NCBI GenBank assembly: GCA_910575155.1
Contig: CAJTDX010000017.1
Span: forward strand, 1-64,000
Length of the DNA: 64,000 nt
Source: Lachnospiraceae bacterium
GTDB taxonomy: Bacteria; Bacillota; Clostridia; Lachnospirales; Lachnospiraceae
Direction: 5' to 3'
Positions 17,252 to 25,547 of this stretch are shown here, piece by piece. A program made the position numbers and the translations under genes. Within the stretch, counting starts at the first letter, position 1. Each line of letters opens with the position of its first letter. The notes beneath the pieces are model-generated. The model searched no databases, was not told the DNA's origin, and saw only the letters and a program-made list of their open reading frames with translations.

Positions 17252-17258
17252 CAGAGAA

Positions 17259-18452
17259 ATGGTAATCCATGGAGATTGTTTGGAAGTTCTGAAACAGATG
17301 GAAAGTAAATTTGCTGATATGATTTATCTGGACCCGCCTTTTTTTCACAAAAAAAGCAATCTTTGAAAGATCAGCAGGGAAATGAGTATTCGTTCGAAGA
17401 TACATGGAAGAGTCGAATAGAGTATTTAGATTATATGAAGGTACGTGTATATGAGTTAAAACGGGTTCTAAAAGATACGGGAAGTATATTTTTGCATTGT
17501 GATGAAAAGGCGTCGCATTATTTGAGAATCATATTAGATGAGGTTTTTGGAGAAGAAAACTTCAGGAGTGAGATTATATGGGCTTATAAGAGGTGGTCTA
17601 ATTCAAAAAAAGGATTATTGCCCGGACATCAGACCATACTCTTTTATTCAAAAACAAACAGTTATAAATTTAATATTGTTTATACTGAATATTCGCCGAC
17701 TACAAATATTGACCAGATTCTTCAGGAGAGAGTAAGAGATCATAGAGGAAAAGCAGTTTATAAACATGATGACGATGGAGAAGTCGTTTTATCAAAGGAA
17801 AAAAGGAGTACCGATGTCGGATGTTTGGGAGATTCCATTTTTAAATCCCAAAGCCAAAGAACGAGTTGGATATCCTGCGCAGAAACCTGTTGAATTATTG
17901 GAAAGAATTGTTCGGATCAGTACGGATGCGGGGGATACGGTACTCGGCCCTTTTTGCGGAAGTGGAACGACAATGGTTGCGGCTGAATTAATTAACAGAA
18001 AAGGAATTGGTATTGATATTAGTCAGGACGCAGTAGAAATAGCTGAAGAACGATTGAAAAAGCCATGTAAAACGGAGTCCAGACTATTGAAAACAGGAAT
18101 TGAGGCATATAAGACAAAAAGTGATATTGAGCGTGCAATTTTAAATCAATTAGATTGCGATGTAGTGCAAAGAAATAAAGGAATTGACGGGTTTTTAAAA
18201 AAATACTATAAAAATGCTCCTGTGGCTGTAAAAATTCAAAAAGCTACAGAAAATTTTAATGACGCAGTAGAATTATTGAACAATGCAGGTAAGAAAAAGA
18301 AATGCAGCGCAACGATTTTGATACGTACTCAAGATGATTCTTTGGCTATAAATATTCCATCAAACATGATTATTATTGATGATTATAAGACGCAGCTTCA
18401 ACATAAATTAGTACAATTTCTTCCAAATGTCTCGGATTTATATACAGAATGA
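17259..18452 (+). pseudogene. DNA methyltransferase with two homopolymer frameshifts
   Basis: A beta-class DNA amino-methyltransferase (N6-adenine or N4-cytosine). Piece 1 (ATG 17259) reads MVIHGDCLEVLKQM...IYLDPPFF, with the catalytic DPPF, and stops just past a 7-T run at about 17339-17345. Piece 2 (frame of 17363) carries DTWKSRIEYLDYMKVR and CDEKASHYL, and leaves frame at a 6-A run near 17803. Piece 3 carries SDVWEIPFLNPKAKERVGYPAQKP and the SAM motif FCGSGTT. Adding one T and removing one A would restore a single frame of about 397 residues. The last 120 residues form an extra domain of unclear role. It could be a decayed gene, a phase-variable gene or an assembly error. Confidence 0.75.
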
Positions 18453-18571
18453 ATTTTCATTCTGCAAGGCAGATTTTTGACGAAGTAGCGGTGACTGCGG
18501 CTGTAAAATCTAATACAGCAGATGAACGCGTAGAAATTTGTCGAAATCAGGCGAATAGCGATAAGAATGAG

Positions 18572-18614
18572 AACCCTTGTAAGTGGTGTGGGAATGCCAT
18601 TTACAGGGGTTTTT
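18572..18614 (+). terminator. Intrinsic terminator after the R-M remnant
   Basis: AACCCTTGTAA pairs with TTACAGGGGTT (one G-U) around a 20-base loop and runs into TTTTT. It closes the restriction-modification unit. Confidence 0.7.
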
Positions 18615-18641
18615 GCTATTTTATCTTGGAAATCTCACTTC

Positions 18642-18670
18642 TTGACGCTGTCACGATATACCGTTATAAT
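18642..18670 (+). promoter_or_regulatory. Promoter of the HTH/nucleotidyltransferase pair
   Basis: TTGACG (18642-18647), a 17-base spacer and TATAAT (18665-18670). The position just ahead of the HTH gene suggests autoregulation. Confidence 0.7.
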
Positions 18671-18707
18671 CAATGGAAAAAGAATCTATGAAATGGAGAA
18701 TAGAGAA

Positions 18708-19295
18708 ATGGAATTGATGAGTTTGTTAAAGGAAAAGCAGCTTTCGATTTATCAGTGCGCTAAGAAAAGCCATGTACCATATTCTACATTGTCAGATATT
18801 GTGAAAGGAAAAACCAGGATTGAAAAATGTACAGCAGAAACAATATATAAATTAGCGAGGACGCTCCATGTGACAATGGAAGAACTTTTGATAGAATGTT
18901 TTAGAGAAGATGAAAATACCCCCAATTTAAAAGATTTTGAAATATATAAAAGTAATATCTGCCATTTAGTGAAAGATAAGGGGGATATGGACTTTATTAT
19001 TGATATTTTAAAAGAAAATCAAATAAGGGCTTATTGGGAACGACAATGGTATCGGGAAAGTTTTTATCTTCTGGCTATGGTAGATTACTTAAGCAGGGAA
19101 AATGGACTTCCATTGTGCAATGATTATGAAGATATAAGGAATTGTACATTGCCGGAGCCGTTATATCCGTGGGATGTTGTTCTTGCTGCAAAATTGGATG
19201 ATTCCCTTGATAGGAAAGAACAATGTTTAAAAGAAGCGATTCCCGAATTTTTGAGGTTTAATATTATAGAAAGCGAGATAAGGAATGTCTGTTGA
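18708..19295 (+). CDS. HTH (XRE-type) protein, probable antitoxin
   Basis: 195 residues from ATG 18708, chosen because TGGAGA lies 9 bases ahead; ATG 18693 is an in-frame alternative. The N-terminal helix-turn-helix reads SIYQCAKKSHVPYSTLSDIV KG, then TAETIYKLARTLHVTMEELL, as in XRE proteins. The remaining 120 residues are helical and unrecognised. Its stop overlaps by 11 bases the start of the next gene, a nucleotidyltransferase-like protein. Pairs of a HTH protein and a DUF6036-type nucleotidyltransferase are known as candidate toxin-antitoxin modules. The role is inferred from that pairing. Confidence 0.65.
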   Translation: MELMSLLKEKQLSIYQCAKKSHVPYSTLSDIVKGKTRIEKCTAETIYKLARTLHVTMEELLIECFREDENTPNLKDFEIYKSNICHLVKDKGDMDFIIDILKENQIRAYWERQWYRESFYLLAMVDYLSRENGLPLCNDYEDIRNCTLPEPLYPWDVVLAAKLDDSLDRKEQCLKEAIPEFLRFNIIESEIRNVC

Positions 19296-20012
19296 GAAAG
19301 GTTTTACCAAAGAAAATTTGGATTATTATTTGAAGGAACTTGCAAAAGAGTTTCGGAAGAGAAATGGAAAAATATGCCTGCTGAGATTGTGTTAGTTGGA
19401 GGCGCGGCAATCCTTGCCAATTATGGGTTTCGTGAAATGACCTATGATATAGATGCGGTCATAACAGCATCATCGGCCATGAAGGAGGCGGTTAATGCAG
19501 TAGGAGACTGTTTCGGTTTGCCAAATGGTTGGCTGAATGCAGATTTTAAGAATACGAGTTCTTATAGTTCTAAATTATCGCAATACTCTAAGTATTACCG
19601 TACCTATTCTAATGTGTTGAATATCAGGACAATTAGCGCGGAATATCTTGTTGCCATGAAATTAATGTCCGGGAGACGTTATAAGAAAGATTTGTCTGAT
19701 ATTATTGGTATTTTGGGAGAACAGGAAAGAATGGGAGAGCCTTTAAGCTATCAGCAGATTGATTGTGCAGTAAAAAATCTGTATGGCGGATGGGATAATA
19801 TTTCTGAATATGCAATACAGGTTTTGAAAGTGGCTTTAGATTCAGAAAACCTAAAAGAATTATTTATGGAACAGGAACGTGAAGAGGCATTATCAAAACA
19901 GGCAGTGCTTCAAGTTCAAAAATATGAAGGGGAAAAAGTAAAGGAAAGTAATGTGGATGAGATTATTCAAAAAGCTTTAAGGAAGAAAAGGGATGATAGG
20001 GATGCGAGATAG
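19285..20012 (+). pseudogene. DUF6036-type nucleotidyltransferase (candidate toxin), frameshifted
   Basis: It starts at ATG 19285 (MSVEKGFTKENLDYYLKELA...) with AAGGA ahead and translational overlap with the HTH gene. After GKI the frame is lost at a 5-A run near 19367-19371. Frame 3 continues from 19374 with MPAEIVLVGGAAILANYGFR and MTYDIDAVI, the MNT-type GG...DxD active-site pattern, and a helical end. One extra A restores a 242-residue protein (GKN-MPAEIV). In this sequence the gene is broken, although an internal ATG 19374 could give a 212-residue product keeping the whole active site. Confidence 0.65.
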
Positions 20013-20126
20013 ATTAAGGAAAACAGATTTTTACTAATTTTATCTGTTAGATAGCGATAAAAATTTTAGCTGTATAACTTGATATTGTGTGAGTTTTACA
20101 AATAATGAAAGTCAAGAGGTAGAAAT

Positions 20127-20914
20127 GTGAGCAGGGGCAACGATGCAATTCCTACATGGAGTGGATTTAATTATCAAGGTAAAATAGACGGATGGGAAAA
20201 TTCCCTGGCAATGGCTGAAAATTTTCCGATAAAAGAATTGCAGAATTGCCAGGGGAAGATGTAAGGCTGTTTCGAGAGGAAGAATATCCATTTGATGTTA
20301 TAGTGATAGATGAAAATGTTTCATATGACTCTATCATCCTGCCGCTTCGGCAAATAGGCAAATTCGTAGAAAATTATGAGATAAAAAGAGATTCTATGTC
20401 AGAAGCGTTAAAAACTTTGATAAGTAAATATGAAGCAGCAAGCAAGGATTATCAAACGCAGCTTACCAATGCGATAAAGATTCCTTTGCTGGTATACAGT
20501 GGGAGAATCATACAAAACTATCCATTGGGATTGGGGATCCGGGCGGTTGTTCGGACAAATCAGTTGGTTTTTGAAGCAGCTTCAAAAAATGGAAATGATG
20601 TTTATAATATCTTAAGCACGGGACAGCTCAATGGTCTTTCCATAGCATTTTTGTTGTCTATAAAAAATGTATATGGGCAAACAGATGGATTGGATATTTT
20701 ATTAATAGATGATCCATTGCAGACCATTGATGATATTAGCGCTATTTCATTGGCTGATTTATTGACACAGCAGGGAATTGGACAAATTGTTCTGTCTACG
20801 CATGAGGACGCGAAAGCAGCTTTGCGTAGGTATAAATTTAAAAAGGCGGGATTGAGCGTTTTAGAGAAAAATATGCAGGAATTGTATATGGCGACTGTTG
20901 CAGTTGAAGGATAG
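20127..20914 (+). pseudogene. Deletion-fused remnant of an ABC-three-component-like defence system
   Basis: A GTG at 20127, behind AGAGG, opens SRGNDAIPTWSGFNYQGK, the typical start of the C-terminal-domain protein of ABC-3C systems. After about 17 residues the sequence changes and stops at 20264. From about 20222 another frame carries the C-terminal part of an SMC/ABC-like ATPase: a coiled coil, LSTGQLNGLSIAFLLS (ABC signature), ILLIDDPLQTIDDIS (Walker B and D-loop) and STHED (H-loop). Walker A and everything between is missing. A large deletion has therefore joined the start of one gene to the end of another. Family names are from memory. Confidence 0.55.
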
Positions 20915-21047
20915 AGATTAAAAAGTTGATTCCATTATTTAAAAAGCAAAATGAATTTTCCCCCAAAATATAATTTGGGGGATGCAGTTGAGCATGAGAA
21001 AATAGTTTCCATGGTACTATCCGAAGAACCGTGGAAAAAAATTTTAA
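20915..21047. other. Intergenic stretch with two hairpins
   Basis: TCCCCCAAA and TTTGGGGGA (20959-20967 and 20974-20982) form a perfect 9-bp stem. TTCCATGGT and ACCGTGGAA form another at about 21007-21036. Neither has a T-run on the plus strand. No gene is seen. Confidence 0.4.
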
Positions 21048-21075
21048 TTGACAAAATGAAATGATATGGTATTCT
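21048..21075 (+). promoter_or_regulatory. Promoter ahead of the nucleotidyltransferase-like gene
   Basis: TTGACA at 21048-21053, a 16-base spacer and TATTCT at 21070-21075; an overlapping TATAAT at 21075-21080 has too long a spacer. Confidence 0.55.
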
Positions 21076-21131
21076 ATAATGATACAGTTTTAAAATTGTA
21101 TGGGCGGCATGGGCAAAAAGGAGGAAAAAGT

Positions 21132-21791
21132 ATGTACGAATATGTAAAGAAATCCGAATATGCGCCCGTCAGAGCAGAACTGGAAACGATAATTAAGAAG
21201 GTACAGATTGAGATGCGTAAAAAGCATAAGTTAACGTTTCAATTTCAGTTGATCGGAAGCGGGCAAGGGCATCTTGTTACCAGAATCCGGGGAGGAAACA
21301 GAGGGTATGATTTTGACTATAATCTGATTCTTCAGCATCCGGGAAATGAGCGTTATAAAGCCGCTCAGATTAAGCGGAATTTTATGGAGGCTTTGGACAA
21401 AGCTGTCAAAGGAACACGCTACTCGTTTTCAGAAGATTCAACATCTGCTATTACCATAAAGGTTGTGGACAAGAAGAATAAGAAAATATGCTATAGCTGT
21501 GATTTTGCCGTGGTCTATGATGGACGCTGCGGTGAGCGGGACGGTTTTTATTATTTAAGGCATAATAAGAAACAAAACAGATATGAATTTGTATTTCGGC
21601 CGTTAGAGCCTGGTATAAAAGAAAAGGTTAAGAAGATTCGCGCCAGAGATCAGGGGTGGAATCATATCAGAGAAGAATACTTGAAATTGAAAAATATTAA
21701 TAAAGTAAAAGAGAAACATTCATATTTTCTTTATATGGAAGCGGTACATAATGTGTATCATCGGTTATTCTATCAAAATTTTGAGGAATAG
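21132..21791 (+). CDS. Putative minimal nucleotidyltransferase, unknown role
   Basis: A 219-residue intact gene behind AAAAAGGAGG. A nucleotidyltransferase fold is suggested by LIGSG (Gly42-Ser43), then Asp60 and Asp62 in GYDFDYNLIL, and a third acidic residue Asp124 in YSCDFAVVYD. This is the hG[GS]...DxD...D pattern used by many nucleotidyl- and adenylyltransferases, including CD-NTases and antibiotic-modifying enzymes. The rest is rich in Lys and Arg and mostly helical, fitting a nucleic-acid or nucleotide substrate. It is the only complete gene of the island and has its own promoter. The fold is inferred by eye and the substrate is unknown. Confidence 0.55.
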   Translation: MYEYVKKSEYAPVRAELETIIKKVQIEMRKKHKLTFQFQLIGSGQGHLVTRIRGGNRGYDFDYNLILQHPGNERYKAAQIKRNFMEALDKAVKGTRYSFSEDSTSAITIKVVDKKNKKICYSCDFAVVYDGRCGERDGFYYLRHNKKQNRYEFVFRPLEPGIKEKVKKIRARDQGWNHIREEYLKLKNINKVKEKHSYFLYMEAVHNVYHRLFYQNFEE

Positions 21792-21812
21792 TCAGAAGCT
21801 GGAGGAGTTGCA

Positions 21813-23084
21813 ATGTCGTTGAGACGGGATGCAGACCAGATAATTGCAGAGGCCATAGAGGAAGTTCTGCCAGACCGGGCAGTAAAGCAGGCGTTGAAGG
21901 AAAAAGAATTTGCAAAGGGCAGAATCGTCGTGGCGGCGGTGGGAAAAGCATCATGGCAGATGGCGAAAGCAGCGTCAGAGATATTGGGCAACAGGATAGA
22001 ACGGGGCGTGGTGTTAACCAAATATCATCATGTCCGGGCAGAACTTCCCAATATTGTCTGTTATGAGGCAGGGCATCCCGTTCCTGATCAAAATTCTTTT
22101 CGGGGTACGCAGGCCGTGCTGGAGCTGGTGAAGAATCTGACGGAAGAAGACACCGTATTATTTTTGCTCTCCGGCGGCGGATCAGCATTGTTCGAACAGC
22201 CGTTAATACCAGAAGAAGAGCTTGCAGAAATTACGCGGCAGCTTCTGGTCTGCGGCGCTGATATTGTAGAAATCAATACCATCCGCAAACGTCTTTCAGG
22301 CGTCAAAGGCGGAAAATTTGCTGAATACTGTGAGCCTGCGCAGGTATACAGTATTGTGCTCAGCGATATTCTTGGCGATCCTCTGGATATGATTGCCTCC
22401 GGTCCGGCTTATCCGGACAGTTCCACTTGTGAAACGGCGCTCGCTATTGTACGCAAATATAATTTAAAGCTCAGTAAAAAGGCGTTGAGCTGCCTGAAAA
22501 TAGAAACGCCGAAACAATTATCCAATGTGGAAACCAGGGTTAGCGGAAGCGTAAAAGATTTATGCCGGGCAGCGGCCCGGGCCTGTGAAAAGTTGGGCTA
22601 TAAGACAGTAATTTTGACAGACCAACTGACTTGCGAGGCAAGAGAAGCAGGTTCTTTCCTGGCTTCGATTGCCAAAAGTTATGCGGATTCCACAGAGAGT
22701 CTGGCTTTTATCGCAGGCGGAGAAACCGTAGTCCATGTGAAGGGCAGCGGAACAGGCGGACGGAATCAGGAGCTGGCTCTGGCGGCAGCCTCCGGCATTG
22801 CGGGTCTGAACAGTACGGCGGTATTCAGTTTTGGCAGCGACGGTACAGACGGGCCGACAGACGCGGCGGGAGGTTTTTGCGACGACAGCACCAAAGAGCG
22901 TCTGCATCAGCAGGAAATTGACATTGATGAAGTATTAAAGCAAAACGACGCTTATAACGCTTTGAAAAAATGCGGAGGACTGATTGTGACGGGCGCTACC
23001 GGGACAAATGTAAATGATGCGGCAGTCGTTTTGATTGACAGAACGAACGCAATTTTTAATAAAAGACAATGGCTGGGAACATAG
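21813..23084 (+). CDS. Glycerate 2-kinase, MOFRL family
   Basis: A 423-residue GckA/TtuD-type kinase that phosphorylates D-glycerate. The N-terminal DUF4147 domain holds VVAAVGKASWQMAKAA, HPVPDQNS and FLLSGGGSALFE. The C-terminal MOFRL domain holds AGGETVVHVKGSGTGGRNQELAL and FGSDGTDGPTDAAGG. Length is normal. A CTGGAGG ribosome site lies ahead. The stop codon is immediately followed by the 158-bp foldback element, which may end the transcript. Confidence 0.88.
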   Translation: MSLRRDADQIIAEAIEEVLPDRAVKQALKEKEFAKGRIVVAAVGKASWQMAKAASEILGNRIERGVVLTKYHHVRAELPNIVCYEAGHPVPDQNSFRGTQAVLELVKNLTEEDTVLFLLSGGGSALFEQPLIPEEELAEITRQLLVCGADIVEINTIRKRLSGVKGGKFAEYCEPAQVYSIVLSDILGDPLDMIASGPAYPDSSTCETALAIVRKYNLKLSKKALSCLKIETPKQLSNVETRVSGSVKDLCRAAARACEKLGYKTVILTDQLTCEAREAGSFLASIAKSYADSTESLAFIAGGETVVHVKGSGTGGRNQELALAAASGIAGLNSTAVFSFGSDGTDGPTDAAGGFCDDSTKERLHQQEIDIDEVLKQNDAYNALKKCGGLIVTGATGTNVNDAAVVLIDRTNAIFNKRQWLGT

Positions 23085-23242
23085 TGTGCTGTCTGTATTA
23101 TATTCAGCCAAACTTCCTTGCCGATCCGTCCATCTGCCGCGTTGGATTTTCTATCCGCAGCCACCGCTGCGCCGTCGAAAATCCGCCTTGCAGATGAGCG
23201 AATATTCTGCGGAGTTTCGCCAGATATAATACAGACAGCACA
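23085..23242. repeat. 158-bp foldback element (MITE-like imperfect palindrome)
   Basis: The outer 19 bases, TGTGCTGTCTGTATTATAT at 23085-23103, are repeated perfectly inverted at 23224-23242. The whole element then folds inward as two arms of about 76 bases that remain largely complementary (for instance AAACTTCC/GGAGTTT, CATCTGC/GCAGATG, GGATTTTC/GAAAATCC). It begins at the first base after the glycerate-kinase stop and ends 17 bases before the next start. It codes for nothing. It could be a non-autonomous transposon or a repeat-derived processing or terminator hairpin. Confidence 0.75.
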
Positions 23243-23259
23243 ATAGAAGGCAGGTAATT

Positions 23260-23535
23260 ATGACAGAAAAGATATTAGCAAATGGAAAAGTGGAAACGCG
23301 GGTGGCGATCATCGGCATTATTGTGGAGGAGGAGTCATCTGTGGAAGAATTAAATCAGATTCTTCATGAGTATGGTTCCTGTATTATTGGAAGAATGGGT
23401 ATTCCCTACCCGCAAAAAGGTATTAATATTATCAGTATTGCGGTGGACGCCCCGCAGAATGTCATCAGCGCCCTTTCCGGCAAACTGGGAAAACTGCCGG
23501 GAATCAGCAGTAAAGCGGCCTATTCTAAAATTTGA
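23260..23535 (+). CDS. TM1266-family putative regulator of the iron-only hydrogenase system
   Basis: A 91-residue ACT-like single-domain protein. RVAIIGIIVEE, LNQILHEYGSCIIGRMGIPY and INIISIAVDAPQNVISALSGKLGKLPGI match the TM1266 family, which is found next to [FeFe]-hydrogenase maturation genes. An AAGGCAGG ribosome site precedes it and hydF begins 23 bases after its stop, so the two are probably co-transcribed. Its exact role is not established. Confidence 0.85.
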   Translation: MTEKILANGKVETRVAIIGIIVEEESSVEELNQILHEYGSCIIGRMGIPYPQKGINIISIAVDAPQNVISALSGKLGKLPGISSKAAYSKI

Positions 23536-23558
23536 ATTTATAAAAGAGGAGTTTTGGT

Positions 23559-24788
23559 ATGAGTTTAAATAACACGCCTTCCGCAAACCGCGTGCATATC
23601 GGTTTTTTCGGAAGAAGGAATGCAGGAAAATCCAGTGTGGTGAATGCAGTGACAGGGCAAAATCTGGCAGTCGTGTCTCAAGTGAAGGGAACGACTACGG
23701 ATCCTGTACAAAAGGCAATGGAGCTGCTGCCTATGGGTCCGGTTGTGATTATAGATACTCCGGGAATAGATGATGAAGGAACATTGGGAGAGCTGCGGGT
23801 GCGCAAAACCAGGCAGATTTTAAATAAGACAGACGCGGCGGTGCTGGTAATAGACGGTACAACAGGGATTACCGCTGCGGACAAAGAGATTTTGAAAATT
23901 TTTAAAGAGAAGGAAATTCCCTATGTGCTGGCTTTTAATAAAGAAGATCTGAGAGAAGAAACAAATGACGGGAAAGATTTTCCGGAAGCGGAAAAAGAGC
24001 ATATCGTCAGAATCAGCGCTCAGACAGGGTTTCAGATCGAAAAGCTCAAAGAAAAAATTGCCGGTCTGACCGCTGCAAAAGAGAATCCTCAGCGTATCGT
24101 GGGAGATTTGCTGAATCCCTCTGATTTCGTAGTACTGGTAACGCCCATTGATAAGGCCGCGCCGAAGGGAAGACTGATTCTGCCGCAGCAGCAGACAATC
24201 CGGGATATTTTAGAAGCCGGGGCGGTGGCTGTGGTGGTTCAGGATCATGAACTTCCGGGGACGCTGCAGCAGCTTGGCAGGCAGCCTGCGATGGTGATTA
24301 CAGACAGCCAGGCGTTTGCCAGAGTAAGTAAAGATACGCCCCCTGAAATACCGCTGACGTCTTTTTCTATTTTGTTTGCCAGGCAGAAAGGAAACCTTGA
24401 GACGGCGGTTCAGGGTGCGGCAGCGATCGGGCGGCTGCAGGATCAGGATAAAGTACTGATTTCAGAAGGGTGTACGCATCACAGGCAGTGTGATGATATC
24501 GGTTCTGTGAAAATTCCCCGCTGGCTGAAGGAATATACGGGAAAACAGCTTGAGATTGAATTGTCTTCCGGAACGGAATTTCCACAGGATTTGTCTGCCT
24601 ATAAACTGATTATACACTGCGGGGGATGTATGCTCAATGAAAGGGAGATGCGGTACCGGCAGAAATGCGCGAAAGAACAGGGAGTTCCGATAACTAATTA
24701 CGGCATTGCCATAGCATGTATGCAGGGGATTTTACGCCGCAGTGTGGAATTGTTTCCCCAGGTACTCGCGCATCTTCCTGAACAGTAA
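23559..24788 (+). CDS. hydF: [FeFe]-hydrogenase H-cluster maturation GTPase HydF
   Basis: A 409-residue scaffold on which the 2Fe subcluster is completed before transfer to hydrogenase. The GTPase domain (1-170) has GRRNAGKSS, DTPGIDDEG and NKED. A dimerisation domain follows, then the C-terminal cluster domain with GCTHHRQC and HCGGC, the three Cys plus His that hold the [4Fe-4S] cluster. AGAGGAG precedes the ATG. hydE and hydG are not in this window. Confidence 0.95.
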   Translation: MSLNNTPSANRVHIGFFGRRNAGKSSVVNAVTGQNLAVVSQVKGTTTDPVQKAMELLPMGPVVIIDTPGIDDEGTLGELRVRKTRQILNKTDAAVLVIDGTTGITAADKEILKIFKEKEIPYVLAFNKEDLREETNDGKDFPEAEKEHIVRISAQTGFQIEKLKEKIAGLTAAKENPQRIVGDLLNPSDFVVLVTPIDKAAPKGRLILPQQQTIRDILEAGAVAVVVQDHELPGTLQQLGRQPAMVITDSQAFARVSKDTPPEIPLTSFSILFARQKGNLETAVQGAAAIGRLQDQDKVLISEGCTHHRQCDDIGSVKIPRWLKEYTGKQLEIELSSGTEFPQDLSAYKLIIHCGGCMLNEREMRYRQKCAKEQGVPITNYGIAIACMQGILRRSVELFPQVLAHLPEQ

Positions 24789-24826
24789 GAAGGACGCAGG
24801 GACATGGTAAAAGTATGGAGGAACGC

Positions 24827-25534
24827 ATGGCAGAAAGAATTTTAGTGGTGGATGACGAGAAAGAGGTAGCAGATCTTCTGGAATTGTATCTGGTCAACGA
24901 GGGTTATCAGGTACGCAAATTTTATCAGGGCTCAGAGGCGTTAACATGCGTGGAGCAGGAAGAGATTGATCTGGCGCTGTTAGATGTGATGCTGCCCGAT
25001 ACAGACGGGTTTGCGCTTTGCCAGAAAATACGTAAGAACCATTATTTTCCAATTATTATGCTGACGGCGAGGGTGGAGGATGTGGATAAAATTAACGGTC
25101 TTATGCTGGGGGCGGACGATTATATTACCAAGCCCTTTAACCCTTTGGAAGTAGTGGCGCGCATTAAGACGCAGCTGCGCCGTTACCGCCGTTATAATCA
25201 GGCGGGGCATAATGAGGCCGCGGAAAAAGAAAACGATGAGCTGGAAGTGCGGGGGCTTGTGATGAATCAATGTACGCATAAGAGCACCCTGTACGGCAGA
25301 GAGCTGGACCTGACGCCCCGCGAATTTTCTATTTTGTGGTATTTGTGCGAGCGTCAGGGGGAGGTGGTTTCTTCAGAAGAATTGTTTGAAGCCGTGTGGA
25401 AAGAAAAATATCTGGACAGCAATAATACCGTAATGGCGCATATCGCAAGAATCCGGGAAAAGATGCAGGATTCCTATCGAAACCACAAGTTCATTAAGAC
25501 AGTCTGGGGAGTGGGATATACGATTGAAACATAA
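24827..25534 (+). CDS. OmpR-family response regulator (VanR-like)
   Basis: 235 residues. The receiver domain has VVDDEKE, the phosphorylation site in ALLDVMLPDTDG, and GADDYITKPFNPLE. The C-terminal winged helix has LTPREFSILWYLCERQGEVVSSEELFE and VMAHIARIREKM. I start at ATG 24827, 5 bases after GGAGG; ATG 24815 overlaps that ribosome site. The kinase gene starts 13 bases after its stop. A likely binding site lies just after the kinase gene, ahead of the peptidase gene. Confidence 0.9.
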   Translation: MAERILVVDDEKEVADLLELYLVNEGYQVRKFYQGSEALTCVEQEEIDLALLDVMLPDTDGFALCQKIRKNHYFPIIMLTARVEDVDKINGLMLGADDYITKPFNPLEVVARIKTQLRRYRRYNQAGHNEAAEKENDELEVRGLVMNQCTHKSTLYGRELDLTPREFSILWYLCERQGEVVSSEELFEAVWKEKYLDSNNTVMAHIARIREKMQDSYRNHKFIKTVWGVGYTIET

Positions 25535-25547
25535 TCCGGAGGAAGTT

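Noticed and set aside
18449-18691. An 80-codon frame after the methyltransferase
   Set aside because: It runs through a clear terminator hairpin and the promoter of the HTH gene and has no recognisable domain.
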